NCBI GenBank assembly: GCA_900239685.1
Contig: OENT01000781.1
Span: forward strand, 1 to 64,000
Reading direction: 5' to 3'
DNA from: Rotaria macrura
Lineage: Eukaryota > Rotifera > Eurotatoria > Philodinida > Philodinidae
DNA: 64,000 nucleotides
How positions within the stretch are numbered: the first letter of the stretch is position 1; the number at the start of each line of letters is the position of its first letter. The position numbers and the translations under genes were made by a program. This document shows positions 39,001-51,705 of the stretch, piece by piece. The notes below the pieces were generated by a model. The model searched no databases. It was not told the DNA's origin and saw only the letters and a program-made list of their open reading frames with translations.

Positions 39001-42000
39001 TATTCGGTTGAGTTTATAATCTAGTCGATAGGAAAATGATAAATAATTGAAAATCTAAAAAATAGATAATTAGGTATTTACTTCATTTAATTATGTTTAT
39101 ATATTAACTTAATCAGTAGGTCAATATATTCTGTCATAGAATAGAAGTCAAATAGATTCTATCGTTTATGAGTGACCTTCAAATTCGTTTAAGTACATCA
39201 TTAATTGACTTGACTCTAGAGTAAGCCGAAGAAAGTCGATACATTCTTATTCAACTTACAGACAATCAAGTGTAATTATTTTTTAGAAATGAATCTATTT
39301 ACTTTAAGACAATCAAGCATGTTTCAACTCTGTATATGAATGAATTGAGACATGTCACAATAAGTCTTTCATCCGTGTAAGTTTATTATGACGCGTGTTG
39401 TTCTAATGCAAAAATTGATTTCCACTTCATCGAAATTAGATGTAACACACCACTTTTAAAGTTATAATGAATCAATGTCACACAAGGGCAATTCGTTGTC
39501 GAAATGAAACAAGTAGAATTATAAAATATTATCATTCATTCACCGAAATCTGATGTAAAAAAAAAACTTTATTCCTAAAATAGAGATCAAACACATACCT
39601 TTTAGCGCAATCCACAAGCTTTTTATAGACAGAAGAAACACATCGAGAAAGGTAAAATCTAATTTTAGCAACACTTGAATGTGAATTGCATGCAAGAAAT
39701 GCAAATGATATATTATTGAATAATCGATCTCTAATTATAGAACATGCTCACCTAATTCAATTTCCATACTTCAAAATATACTTACTTCTCAACATATCAT
39801 CCAATAGAATATAAAGTACCTATAGTGAAACTTGAAAGTGCTCGAAGTTATGAATTAGAAAGCTGTTTTTTGATGAGCTTGTCAAATACCCAGACAGTAC
39901 TGGCATGTAAAAGTAAATGAAAAAGTCTCAAGTAACTCATGAGAACAACTGTATGTAGCTGAAATTTCAATTATGTTAAAAGTTTTTTCTTGCAACACAT
40001 TTACTTGTTGACGTTAAACTTTGATAATTCTATATAGTATTTATCAATTAGTAATTGTTATTAGAACTTACTGGTGATTCATAATACTTTACTAGACTTC
40101 AGTTGTATAATTATATAAGTATTGTTCTATCACCGAAAATGACTTGTCTAAATCATCATTTGAGATGCTATGAAGAACTTCGCGTATATGTCAAATCGAA
40201 TAGATTTTGATCATTATAGAAAGTGTTCCGACGTATACATCGAATAGATGAGACTGTGCACTGTCTGTCATATATAAAATTCATCATTATTAGTTATGCG
40301 TGTTCTATTAGTTTTTGGCTTCGTAAGATAGAATTTCATTACATGTTATATTCCAATACATTTATCAAATTATTAACTATTGACATACTGCAACGACACA
40401 TAATTTATTTATGACGCGTAATCATCATAGTTTATGATGATATTCTATGCTGAATAAATAAATTCATTCTATTATTATAATAAATTTATAATAATTTGGT
40501 TACAAAATGTTACAAGCAGCTTTTCCGACTACTTTCTAGTCGATACTCAATTTCGTTTTAGCTTCGATCAAAAGAAAAGGCATGAACTGTAGATTTTTGT
40601 TAGATAAAAAAATTTATAAAACTCAATAGAAGTCTTTTTTTCCCAAAATAATTGATTATAAATTATTACAACCGTTTTCGAATTGTTAAGAACTATTTCA
40701 TCGTACGTATTTATCACAATTACAATATACTGTTATGAAATTTAAACCAATCGCTTCGAACTCTGTTTGTCTACGATTCTGATCGATGCTGTGTTAAAGA
40801 ACTTGTCTCTATTGAAAATAGTCGAATATAAAGATATCTTGGTTGATTGAAGTATGGTCGATGCTGCAAAAAAAATGTAACGAAATTGCCAAAGATATAA
40901 CAGGTTTCGATTGGCGTTCTTAATATTATTTTCGCATAGTACAGCCATTTCCTCTCTTGACAATACTTGTACTAATTGATAATGGACTATGTCTATGTCT
41001 ATTTTGAATTACTCCTGTTCTTCTGTTTAGAGACGAATAATTGTCGACAATTCTATAGGATTGTTCTATCGAATAGTCAACTGATAATCATAGGAAACTA
41101 GAACTAATCGAGCGAGCAAATCCTACTTCAATCAAATGAGATTTTTTGTATTATATTGTTTCGACTCATGAGACATCGCATTTCAAGCTTTTACTTCAAT
41201 TGTTGCTAGGTTTTCTTTTTCCTTTGTTTTCATATCATAGATACAATCCGATCTTTATTTGATGAAAAAACGGAAATGCATTAGGTTGTATTTGATTTTT
41301 AAATTCATAGAACTCATAAATATTTAATCGTATTGAAAATGACTTACAGGCATTTTACTACGTAATTTTAATTAGTAACCTTGATTGTTTTGACTTGTTA
41401 CAGAATTTAGTAGACGACAAAGACTATGCCCATGGAAAAAACGAGTTGAAAAAATTAAGAAGTCGTTTAATCCTTTTTTTATATGTACGATCGTTGAACA
41501 TTCTCATTCGTTAAACAGATTAATGAAACAGAGAAAAAAAACATAGATTACTTTTCTCGAGTACATTATATGTTTCTCAATGAAATGAAATTTTCACCTT
41601 TTTATCATTCTAAATCATGTTATCTATAATGAAAATGACAAGAACTATCATTACTTCAATTAAAATGAAGATGTAGATAGAAATTTCACAACAGTTGATT
41701 ACTATTCATCGAAGCACTCAATTCCCATCTATTTCAATTTAATTATTACACAAGTATATTTACATGAAGAAATGATGCAGTCATTGTGTTAATATTTTTT
41801 TTTTGATCCCTGACGACAGTGACAGTCAATTATGAATTATAATTATTCTTTAGGCTTTTCTAGGATCTCCTGAAAATCTAGTAGTCATACAATGGTAATA
41901 GTTTTTTGTCTTTTCTGAATAACGAAACCTTGCAACGATAATGATTTCCGATTCACAATCACGACAGCAGATAAATGACACATGATTATTACGTACAAAA

Positions 42001-42190
42001 ACTACTGTGAGTTTCAACAACGGATTTACCGTGACATGCAAACGAGATAAAATAAAAGAATAGTCAACTTAATTAAAGCTATGATTCTTCAAGATAAAAA
42101 AATGCATTGCATTTCAAGCACATAAACACTCAAATATATTTGCTTGTTTTTTTTTACAATATTAATAATTGAAATATGTTAATGGATCAT
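36014..42190. other. AT-rich region without a supported gene (6.2 kb)
   Basis: Only short open frames under 75 codons are present, on both strands and without domains. At 41850-42070 (minus) a frame could be read as an extra 3' exon of the neighbouring stefin gene, since a ttaag acceptor at about 42070 is in phase. I consider that weak. Confidence 0.4.
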
Positions 42191-42785
42191 CTAGAAAATA
42201 ACAGTTATATTCCATTTAATATACCACAAAAGACTTCTATTTCTACCTTGTGTAAATACGCATGTTGCCACATTATGTTGAATAGTTTCATGTAACGCAT
42301 AAAAATCGTATCGATCTTGACTTGCATGTCGATGAACACGCATATGAAGAAATAATCCATCGCCGATAGATACTTTCAAAAAGTAATTGATTCCAAATGC
42401 AACTTTTTCTTCAGCGTATTCTGTTACTCTAATGATTAATAATTAATGCAGCTGTCTAAATACATCAAGATAAGGCTTACTTCCAATTAGCTACGTGTTT
42501 TTCTCGGTGTTCTTCTGTGAAACGATGTATTTTGTGCTCCTGATGCTTTCTATAGAGAGCATCAATAGCAGAAAATATGACTTCTGGACGTTCACTATGC
42601 AAAAAACAATCAATATCGTTATATTGACTATGTAGCAAAAATCAGCAAACCTTAATTTTTGAATTTCAGGTGTGGCATCCTAGAATAAAAAGCAATGCTT
42701 CGCTTATCGAGAAAATCGACGAAACATTTCAGACTAATTAACAAACCATAACAGGACCCATTGTATTATGTTGTTCATCGGACAT
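42191..42785 (-). CDS. Type-1 cystatin (stefin)-like cysteine protease inhibitor
   Basis: Exons 42785-42747, 42679-42651, 42594-42481 and 42428 to 42247 or 42191, phases consistent; about 135-140 residues. The N-terminus MGPVMDATPEIQ matches the stefin start (Gly near the N-terminus, then ATPEIQ). KVAFGINYFLKVSIGDG sits where stefins have QVVAGTNYFIKV, and LFLHMRVHRH corresponds to the VHLRVFQSL strand. Stefins are cytosolic inhibitors of papain-like cathepsins with no signal peptide, as here. The first inhibitory loop QVVAG is changed to EKVAFG, so inhibition cannot be assumed. It is longer than the usual 98 residues because of the third exon, which is rich in His, Lys and Glu. The last exon either reads through to TAG at 42191 or splices at a CAAG-gtagaa donor (42247). 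Confidence 0.7.
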
Positions 42786-45700
42786 AATTAAATTTGTTCG
42801 GAATAGACAGATATGAAAATTTTCTTGATGTTTCTTTTTCGTTCTATTTTTTTCTTCTCTCTACAAACAGTCTCATAGATATGAATAGAGTACGTCCAGT
42901 TACATAAAAGAAGAAAGGAGAAAAGAAAAGAAAAGGAAAAATACACTTCGGAGCTTGAGTTGCTAGCTCATGTCAAACGAAGTCAACCACATACATCAAG
43001 AGAAAAAAAATCTATATATGTGACTGGTTTTCTCTTTACAGAAGTAATCAACCAATAAATGCGCTTATCCTTACATTACCTTTTCTTAAGCTTTCTTTAT
43101 TTCCTCTTTCGTTCTTTCTCTCTAAAGATCAACTAGCAATCGTCATCAAGTAGTTCATCTGAATGATTTCACACATCATTCGCATTCTTTGTATTCTTAA
43201 TGTTATCGTTCACTCATTCACCTAGTTATACAATTGTGTAAACTGAAACATTCCGTTTTTTATCATTTCTAGTAGTTCGTTTTTCTTTTGCTTCGGTCAT
43301 TATTGTCTTACCTCTATCCAAGCAACATCATTGTCTAGCGTCATCTCAATGACCAATATGTAGTAATGCTATTCTTTTCTTTTTTTTACTTTGTTCGAAC
43401 TTGAAATCCTAGTAATTTGGAGATTTCTCTTTTTTCCATGAATAACGTATTGAATATCTTTAAGATATTGATATCAAATGAAATGGAGTAGAAAATGAAT
43501 ACTTAGTAATGAAAAACTTTTATTGAAAACATTTATGAGTACATACTACACTATTGTTTAGTGCTAGACCAGAAAACTAACGATTCAGCGACTCACTTGA
43601 TAGGATTCAGTCAGTGATTACAAATAAGAATGAGAACGTAGAAAATATAGATTCACTGATGAATTTTCATGTTCGTATTTAAAATACATGTTTTCTCAAT
43701 TTTTTCTTGTCGAACTCATCATATAACAATCTAGAAACTGCCAGTGTGTACTTCGAGCGAGAAACTATAAAACAGAGATTTCTCGAGGGACTGAATAAAT
43801 GCTTCGTATCGTATCTGATAGATATGTAGTTTTGTAAACAAAAGAAAATTTTCAAGTATATCTGATATCTACAACTCAAGAGCACTTATGATTCGACGAA
43901 AGTGGAAAGGTCATCTCAAATGGATCATTTTTTATGAGCTAAGAAGCTGCCATGCATTTGGTAATAACAAATCAATAGTCAAAATGACACAATCAATCTT
44001 CATGATTTTATGTGCGGTTTACGACCGATGCTTAATTACAAAACGATGCTACGATGGATTGTTTTCTTTTATATAATTTTATTTATTTTTTAATGGCTAG
44101 CGTAACATATTTATATAGATATAAATATTGTCTAGATGTCCTAACAATCTATGAATCCTATTGATCAATAATTACATTAACGAAAATAATCTTCATTAAA
44201 TGCACGATGAAGTTTATTATAAACTAAACGATAAGTACAACCGATGCATCATTCACTAGATCAACTATTATAAATTCATAAAGACGGAACATATGTTTAC
44301 ATGATTGTACATCTATGAAAGAAAAGTGCGGTCATGTTATATAAAACTATGCCATTTACATAAAAACAAAATATGAGTATTCTAGTTTTGATTCAGATAA
44401 ATCATATCGTATGTAAAAAGCTTCTAATCATTACAGAAATCTCAATAGAGAAAAATAACTGAACAAAACAATCGATGGTCCTAACTTCCGTCAAGCATGA
44501 CAGTTGATTATTAATCATGCAATAGATTATTGAGAATTGTGTTGTCAACTACAGAATACACTAGAAAAGATGTTGATCGTCTGATTTCATTGTTGTAGTA
44601 TTTGACTTGGGATTATGGAAGATAAAGTGAATTAAAAATCTCGAATGATTTATGCTGAAAAATGTGCATAACTCTTGCATACTGAACTGTGTAATCGTCT
44701 AATTAATGAAATAATCAATCTAGTCAGTCAAGAATACAATCCACGAAAATATTTAGAAGAATTCCAATCATTAATATCATACTAATCAGTAGTAAATAGA
44801 TCATACTAAGTATGACGAAAAAGAAACATATAGTAAACTGTTAAGTACGTTGTTTTCCTTCATGCCAAGCTCCAGAAGATAGATAGTGTCACAATTTAAA
44901 TGAAATTTTTTCTGGAAAGCTAAAAAAATTAGAACAAAATTAGAAAGCATCTAATTTCAATCGAAACAAACATGTATTGATACTTACACAAGTAGTGTTC
45001 AATTCATAGATAGAATAGAAAAATTGAATCGACTTAATAATCGAATAGATCAATAGCGTACTATTTATTTCAATTGAAACTCAGTGTTGAAAAGTTTTCA
45101 TCAATATGTTACTTCGACGAAATATTCGATTCAACTATTTCACTTATACGTGAAATCAATAGAATTGTTTAATTGAAATTGAATGAACTTCTAATGTTTA
45201 ATGAAATTCACTTGCATTGAAATCGATCATATTACTGCTCGTCTCAGATTTCATTCATTTGTCATTTTGCAGATTTTAGTGCAAATGTAGAATGTCTACA
45301 TGTGTAGATTGAAATATGACTGAATCATCACGGTTTTAGTAAGTCAATTTTACGGATTTCTCATATAGAATTCGAAATTTTCAACAACGTCGATTATTCT
45401 GTATCTGACACGAAATTTGGCATATTTACAAAGTTGAATCATGTTAGTGTCTATAAGAAAAATGAAGTGACTTTGAATAAAGTTTGTTAAAGATGAGAGG
45501 TTCACGCTCAAGATACAAACTGTGAAATTGATTTCTATCGTCAAAGGTTCATATATTACGAATACTCGGCTAAAAAGTTCTAAAAAGCTTTTTTTTATTC
45601 AACTCGATATTGCCTGAATTGATATTGTTTAAGAACGTTTCTGGTAAAAATGTACAGTAGTAGTTTTTTTATTGCGACGGCTTAGGTTTCTGTAAAAGAC

Positions 45701-46885
45701 ACTCTCGAACGATCAACGTTCTAGAAACATGATAGCTTAATCATTACAAAAATTGACCTCAATTAAAGATTTCTAATAAAACAAAATTTAGTAAGAATAG
45801 TCAATCTTGAAAACGTTTGTATTGCAGCACAATGGTTCATATTGGGCATGAGTCAATTTTTGCGAGCTGAATAGGTCTTTTCTTTTCACAATTGAAAGCG
45901 AACTATATCTCCAGTACCTTATTATTCCGATTTTCTATCATCGGTGTAGCACTGTTCTATCATATAACGTTTTGTATTTTAATTCTTTTTTTGTTTTCTT
46001 ATACATTGAACCGGCAACATTGATGTCACTATTGGAAAAATACTTCGCTCTCTTTACAGTATTACTATCCAAAATGAGTGAAGACAAATCGATAGACGAG
46101 ATGAAATAGAATTGCTTGGTACCCTGCTTATTGTTCTAACGAGTTCTTTGCTTTCAGAGAGTTTTTACGTAGAATAAAGTTCGAATAGTCTTTTCTATCA
46201 ACGAAATCTATTCTTACAATTGTATCATGTCAAAATAATTTAGACAGTTTTTTTCCTAGACTCGACAAGACGACATTCGAATACTGGTAGATTTGAGTAT
46301 AGTAAGGCTCAAGAAATATGTCATATTTCAAGTCGAATTTTGAGCAGTTGATACTTTTAATAACAGAATTGTGAAAATCGAACAAATAAATTTTGTGAAA
46401 GACAGTATTAAGTTCGTTGAATTCTCTGTTGATTATTAATCTGAAGAACTTCTTTTGCAATACTCATTCTTGCCGTCCGTGAGATACATAGTTATATTTA
46501 GGAAATAGCATGACTATTATCCTGAGTAACTACTTGTTGACAAAAGTATTCTGAAACTAAAGTATGTCTTACGTTAGAATCAAATCTTGTTTCCATGTGT
46601 GCGGATTGTTTTGTAGAAAAGTGACTTCTTCTTCTATATTTAGCTCGGATAGTGTATAAAAATAGTTTCAAAGTTCAACAAGAAGAAGACCTTAGTTCTA
46701 AGTTTATCAAAGAAAGCCATCAGATTTAGGAATTTTCTATCGATAATTCAGAAATCTGATGTCGCAGAACTTAATTCAAATATTTACACTATGAGACTTT
46801 ACAGAGAAACTATGTCGACACATCGTAGAAACGACCATTGGAAATCTACATGTGACTGAAATCAATCGCTCAACTTCAATTAGCA
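42786..46885. other. AT-rich intergenic DNA, nothing supported
   Basis: About 4.1 kb with only short random-looking open frames, and a purine-rich stretch at about 42909-42938 upstream of the stefin-like gene. Confidence 0.4.
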
Positions 46886-47451
46886 TTTATATGTAGGATG
46901 TTCAGTGTGTCCACGTGTGTTTCCCTACTGGGGTCAAAGATTTAAGTTGCTAGAATTTTCTAAAGTTTTCAAGATTCATGTGGTGCTAACTGGAGGATTC
47001 TAGAATATTGTGGAACTTTTGCTGAGGATCATTTAGATAGGTCAAGGTTCAAGGTCAAAAGTAAAAGGTGAAACCGGACTTTACTATGTTTCTAGAGAGT
47101 TGCACAAATATATAAACTCGTCCAGAATGTTACAAAACCATCAAAAATTTTCTAGAACTCTCAGTGATCTACACTATGCATGATCGAGAATGTTCTCGTA
47201 GATTCAAGGATAAGTTACAAAGGCAGGGGGAAACGCAGATCCTGGATCCATTGGGATCCACCAGCGGCTCTGGATCCGAGGATCTGCTCCCCCCCCTGTA
47301 CAAAGGTATAAGTTTACAAATGTTCAGGGCTATAAGATCTATCTATATACAATGCGAACTGTTTGATTGTCTATGATTGGATCAAGGTTAAAACACAGAT
47401 GTGAAACTTTATTGAAAAACTAGTCGCGCAGTATGCACGGGATCTCGCTAG
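46886..47451 (+). mobile_element. Helitron-like non-autonomous element, copy 1
   Basis: The 3' end is GCAGTATGCACGGGATCTCG followed by CTAG (47448-47451) and a flanking T, the hairpin-plus-CTAG ending of Helitrons. The same ending, in opposite orientation, closes copy 2 at 51135. The two also share GATGTTCAGTG/AATGTTCAGTG near the 5' end and scattered TCTAGAAAATTC and TTTGACC motifs. The 5' terminus is diverged, so the start is approximate. A separate 75-bp element is inserted at 47224. Confidence 0.75.
47224..47298. mobile_element. 75-bp miniature hAT-like element nested in the Helitron
   Basis: Perfect 8-bp direct repeats TACAAAGG flank it (47216-47223 and 47299-47306). The ends are inverted repeats of about 26 bases: CAGGGGGAAACGCAGATCCT on the left against CAGGGGGGGGAGCAGATCCT on the right (reverse complement), both running on into GGATCC. 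CAGGGG ends with 8-bp duplications are the hAT signature. It is strikingly GC-rich and contains four GGATCC sites. Confidence 0.85.
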
Positions 47452-47779
47452 TTACATTATGATAGATAACTGTTTTTCTCTTTTATATAACTCTCGAATA
47501 AAATAGTCTTCTATCGGAGCACAGGAAAATATCATCAAATTACGTATGTTTAAACACAAAGGATTATCGCATTTTTTGTAAGAGACTTCATACTACATGT
47601 GAATCCGCTTATGTCAATCATTGTTTTGTAAAATTTTTTTTCTGTTGAAGACGTTATATCTAACAGTTAGAATAATCATTTAGTATTATCTGTATTTTTT
47701 TTTTAGTTTTTGAAGATTTACAGATTTTTATTGAACTATTTTAAATATTTAATAAAAATACACAAAGAAAAAAACTTTT

Positions 47780-47785
47780 TTTATT
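47780..47785 (-). promoter_or_regulatory. Poly(A) signal AATAAA of the 242-residue gene
   Basis: AATAAA lies 12 bases downstream of the stop codon of the gene at 47797-48525, on its strand. Confidence 0.45.
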
Positions 47786-47796
47786 TCAATACAAGA

Positions 47797-48525
47797 TTAA
47801 ACATGTATGTTTTTATTTATTGCAGTGTTCTCTGCTTCATCCATATCATGACATTTGCGTTTTTTTATCGTCAAAAGACGTTTCCACCGGTCTGTCAATG
47901 CAGCTATTATTGTGTCCAAGTCATTGTCAGTTTCGCCATTTTCACTTTGTTTCGATCGAACCAATACCCATTCACCGTCTGTTATTTCTGACGAATCTTT
48001 TGGATTATGAATTCCGATTTTTCCTACTCCTGATTTTGCATTTTGAAGCTTTTTTGTAACTTGTTTACTCGTTTTCGGTGTTATCATATTGATACAAGCA
48101 TTAGATTCTTTTTCCAATATTGAGATAAAACCGATTCTACTAATAAATCGACCACGTTGTGATTTCTTAGCAGCTTCGAGTAGTTCTGCTTCTGTTGGTG
48201 GATCGTCAAATTTATATGGTAGAAATAGAAACTTTCCATTGTTACATGGCTTTGATGGTTTTGTGTGCTTTCTGGATTTGCGCTTTCTGATATGATTGGA
48301 AGGTTTATCGTCTTTCATTTCAACTGAATCGTTACAAATTGTATTTTCTTTAATAAAGTTTTCTAATTTATTTAATGATAGAACAAGTTTAGGATTGTCT
48401 TGTTTATCTTTTTCGATGTGATCAGTAAGAACTTTTAATTTGATTAATTTATCTTTATCATCAATCACAACCTCTATTGGTGTTTGATTGTCAGTACTGT
48501 AACATGTACAACAACTACTAGGCAT
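47797..48525 (-). CDS. Unrecognised basic single-exon protein, 242 residues
   Basis: An open frame of 242 codons from MPSSCCTCYSTDNQTPIEVV to a TAA, the longest uninterrupted frame outside exportin-7, with an AATAAA 12 bases after the stop. It is hydrophilic and lysine-rich with no signal peptide or membrane segment. A basic stretch RKRKSRKHTKPSK (about residues 80-92) could be a nuclear localisation signal. A segment LPYKFDDPPTEAELLEAAKK near residues 101-120 looks like an ordered motif. DGEWVLVRSK near residue 183 resembles the WVLV(K) motif seen in several adaptor proteins, but that is only a resemblance. Four cysteines cluster in the first 10 residues. Family unknown; it may be lineage-specific. 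Confidence 0.65.
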   Translation of the reverse strand: MPSSCCTCYSTDNQTPIEVVIDDKDKLIKLKVLTDHIEKDKQDNPKLVLSLNKLENFIKENTICNDSVEMKDDKPSNHIRKRKSRKHTKPSKPCNNGKFLFLPYKFDDPPTEAELLEAAKKSQRGRFISRIGFISILEKESNACINMITPKTSKQVTKKLQNAKSGVGKIGIHNPKDSSEITDGEWVLVRSKQSENGETDNDLDTIIAALTDRWKRLLTIKKRKCHDMDEAENTAINKNIHV

Positions 48526-51134
48526 GCATCGTAGTTTGAATGCTGATATTCGATTTTGAATTCGAAGTTCATTATAGGATTATCCGTCAAGGCCGTCTTG
48601 ATACAGCTAGTGTTTTTTTCAAACGCTCAATGAATACTTTATTCTGTTTCTTCATTGTCACTAGCCTTCCACTTGTTAACTCTAACGATTAGTAGAATAC
48701 ATGATCTAACAGAAATTTTCAATGGCATGAAAAATAAAAATTCGAACGCGACACTAGAATGAATATGAGAGTAATCATCGTTCAGTTTACCTAATGTGCT
48801 GTGAGCATCAATTTTCTTCTCAAATAGTTTTTCTAAAGTCCCATTACGATCTCATTAGTCGGGTTCGATATAGGATTATCTGTCACTTGATATGACTTGT
48901 TCGTGGCCTCACTATTTTCACATTATAGTACATGAAAATTATTTTGAGATTACAAATTCATTCGAAGAACGATACAATACTATTGCGGTTCGCCATCTAA
49001 TTGTCTTCAAATTGATAAATACACGAGTACCTGTTCATGAGTGAAGCAAGAAGACGAAACAATTTTCTACGACATCAATTCTTTTACAATGTTTCCTTGA
49101 TTCTGCTTAACAAATTTAGCTGCTACTCCATTTACGATATTCTTATGAAACCAAATATCGGGGATGGGATCATTCTAATTTCTTTATCCATCGATTTCAG
49201 TAGGACAATATTTCTGAGATTTTGTATAGTTGGATAAATATTTTTTTAGTTATATGTTCGGTATAGATGTTCACACACCAACATAAAGTATGCTTTTCAT
49301 TCTAATTGACTATCTCACAGATGAATAAGTCTCAATCATAGTATCTTCTCTTTTGAATGTAAACAGTTCTATCAATTGGATCAAATGAGCTAGTATTCGA
49401 ACTATCACTTATAGACTAATTATGTAACTGACATAAATAAATACTTGGTAGCATTTTTCGACTTTCCTTCATTTGATTGAGCCATTTATGGTTTCCAAAA
49501 CTTGAAACCTGCACAATGTTCATCATAATACTCTGTAAGATACACGAAAGTATATTTTTCGATTTACCTATTCTAAGTCAATAAAAATTTCTATCATTAT
49601 CATCGAATTTAACATATAATATGTACGTATTTTTTTTTCAAGGAGCAACACTTTCACTGAAACTAATATTTCGACCACGATAATTCTAACTATCTAAGAA
49701 ATTATCGAAACTAGCACAGTGGTTGATTGAGAACGAAATGAAGAAAGAAACGAATGAGAACAGTACGTCTGAAGATAAATTATGTTGTCATTTATAGTTG
49801 ATATGCTAAGATTTTTATCTGAGTGTCTGATTCTTTCTTTAGTTATGTTCCATCTATCCTTCTGATTCTCATATGAAACTTACTATTAATCTTATTAATA
49901 TCTCTATTCGTCATCGATATCAATAAATGAAAGCGTAGAGTTATAATCTTAAAATGATACAAAAAAAAAAGATACTGAGTTGAACTTTACGACTATATGA
50001 ACTTTTTTTTTCCATCAAACGAACTACTATCTATGAAAAATCATGTGTTCACTTCGGTGTCGCCGATATAGATGTCAGTTCAATCCCAATTGACATCAGT
50101 CATCGTGAGCCGATTGAGAACAATCTAGAAACTATCCTGCACCTGCAATTAATATAAAGTTTAAGTCTATCGACGCCTATGCTGCTTACTCTTATTTACT
50201 ATTTAAAAATAATCATTTTCGTGGAAATTTTCAATATCAATTATTTGGGCATCCTTAACATATGACATAGAACGACAGCATGAAATGAAGAAGAATAACA
50301 TGAGTTGTGTACTAAACACGCCATGTTCTTGGAGGAAAAATTGCATAAAACACATTGAAAAACATTGGTTTATATTTAGTTGTGATAATTGTGCAATAAC
50401 GAAAAAATTTCACAATATTTCAAAATACAGCATGAAAAAATAAACATTAGTCATAATGTTTGATAATCATACAGGTAGGGAAAAAACCTTTCGTCGAAAT
50501 GATGTCATACTTACTTGTTTTCAGGAAAATAATAGTGGGATATGACTACACAATATTGTTCTATTTTAGTAAACATATGCATCATGATAGCGCCCACCAG
50601 CCAATCACTATAGTATTGCAGACGTCTAGTAATGTCGCTAATTTCTTAAGTACACATAAACATCAATATTCACGTTCTAGGATGATATTTTTGCTTGTGT
50701 TTTCATTGATAAACAGATGAGTATATGATAGAACGTAAGTATGTGTATATTTCTATATAAATCACTCAAATCCAAATGTCAACTCTTCACTGTACGAAAA
50801 TTGTATTCATAAAGATAATAGAAAAATTTTACAATAAGATTTCACACCATATACCTATTTACCAATGTAGATATTCGTGTATGAATATGCTGATATGAGA
50901 AGTTATAGAAGGCGATAGCAGGTTCAGTTTCAACTTTGGAAATTAACTCTCGAATCGATTCATGTCATTTTCGATAGTATTTTGTATTCATGCTAAAGAT
51001 ATTGTTCTATGAAAAATCTGATGCAATTCTAAGATTTTCTTCGACATTATTGATTTTGTCTCTGATTGTTTCATTTGACACTAGTCTCTGTCTTCTTTAG
51101 AAAATTAGAGATGCTAACAAGAAAATATTGGCAA
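48526..51134. other. AT-rich intergenic DNA, nothing supported
   Basis: 2.6 kb with no coding exon or transposon end that I can support. The 86-codon frame at 50460 has no domain and starts in a low-complexity context. Confidence 0.4.
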
Positions 51135-51705
51135 CTAGCGAGGTCCCGTGCATACTGCACGGCTAGTTTTTCTGTAAATTTTCATATCAGTGCTTCAACC
51201 TTTATTCAATAATAGACAATCTGACGGTTCGAATTGTATGTAGATAAATAACCTTGTAGTCTTGCTACCTTATAGCCCTATACCCCTACAACCTTATACC
51301 CCTGTACTCTTATCTACTTATAGCCTTATACGATTATAACTCACCCGAGAGCATTCGAAAACACTCTCGACCATGCATAACGCATTGTCAGTGCAGATTC
51401 TAGAGTGTGTTGGAAAATTCCAGTAAATGTCAGATAATCTTGGAACATAGCAGCATCCGGCTTCACCTTTAAATGTTGACCTGTGGCCTGGACCTTTGAG
51501 GTGTCCACAAGGTCCCCAATGAAAGTTCGAGAGAAATCTAGAAAGTTCCAGAAAATTCTAGAAACCTATAGTTAGCGACACATAAATCTAGCAAGCTCTA
51601 GAAAATTCTAGAATCCTTAACCTTTAAACTTTCACCTTTAACCTTTGATCCGACACAGAGAAACATACATACAGACAGACAAACACTGAACATTATATAT
51701 GTAGA
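51135..51705 (-). mobile_element. Helitron-like non-autonomous element, copy 2
   Basis: Read on the minus strand it begins TCTACATATATAATGTTCAG (51705 downwards) directly after an A, and ends with the hairpin CCGTGCA-GTA-TGCACGG, seven bases, and CTAG (51138-51135) directly before a T. This A-TC...CTAG-T arrangement without target duplication is the Helitron hallmark. The interior is rich in TCTAGAA and in ACCTTT/AAAGGT repeats. It is 571 bp and has no helicase. Confidence 0.85.

Noticed and set aside
41850-42070. Extra 3' exon for the stefin-like gene
   Set aside because: An in-phase acceptor and a 70-codon frame exist, but stefins end near the point already reached and the translation has no family resemblance.
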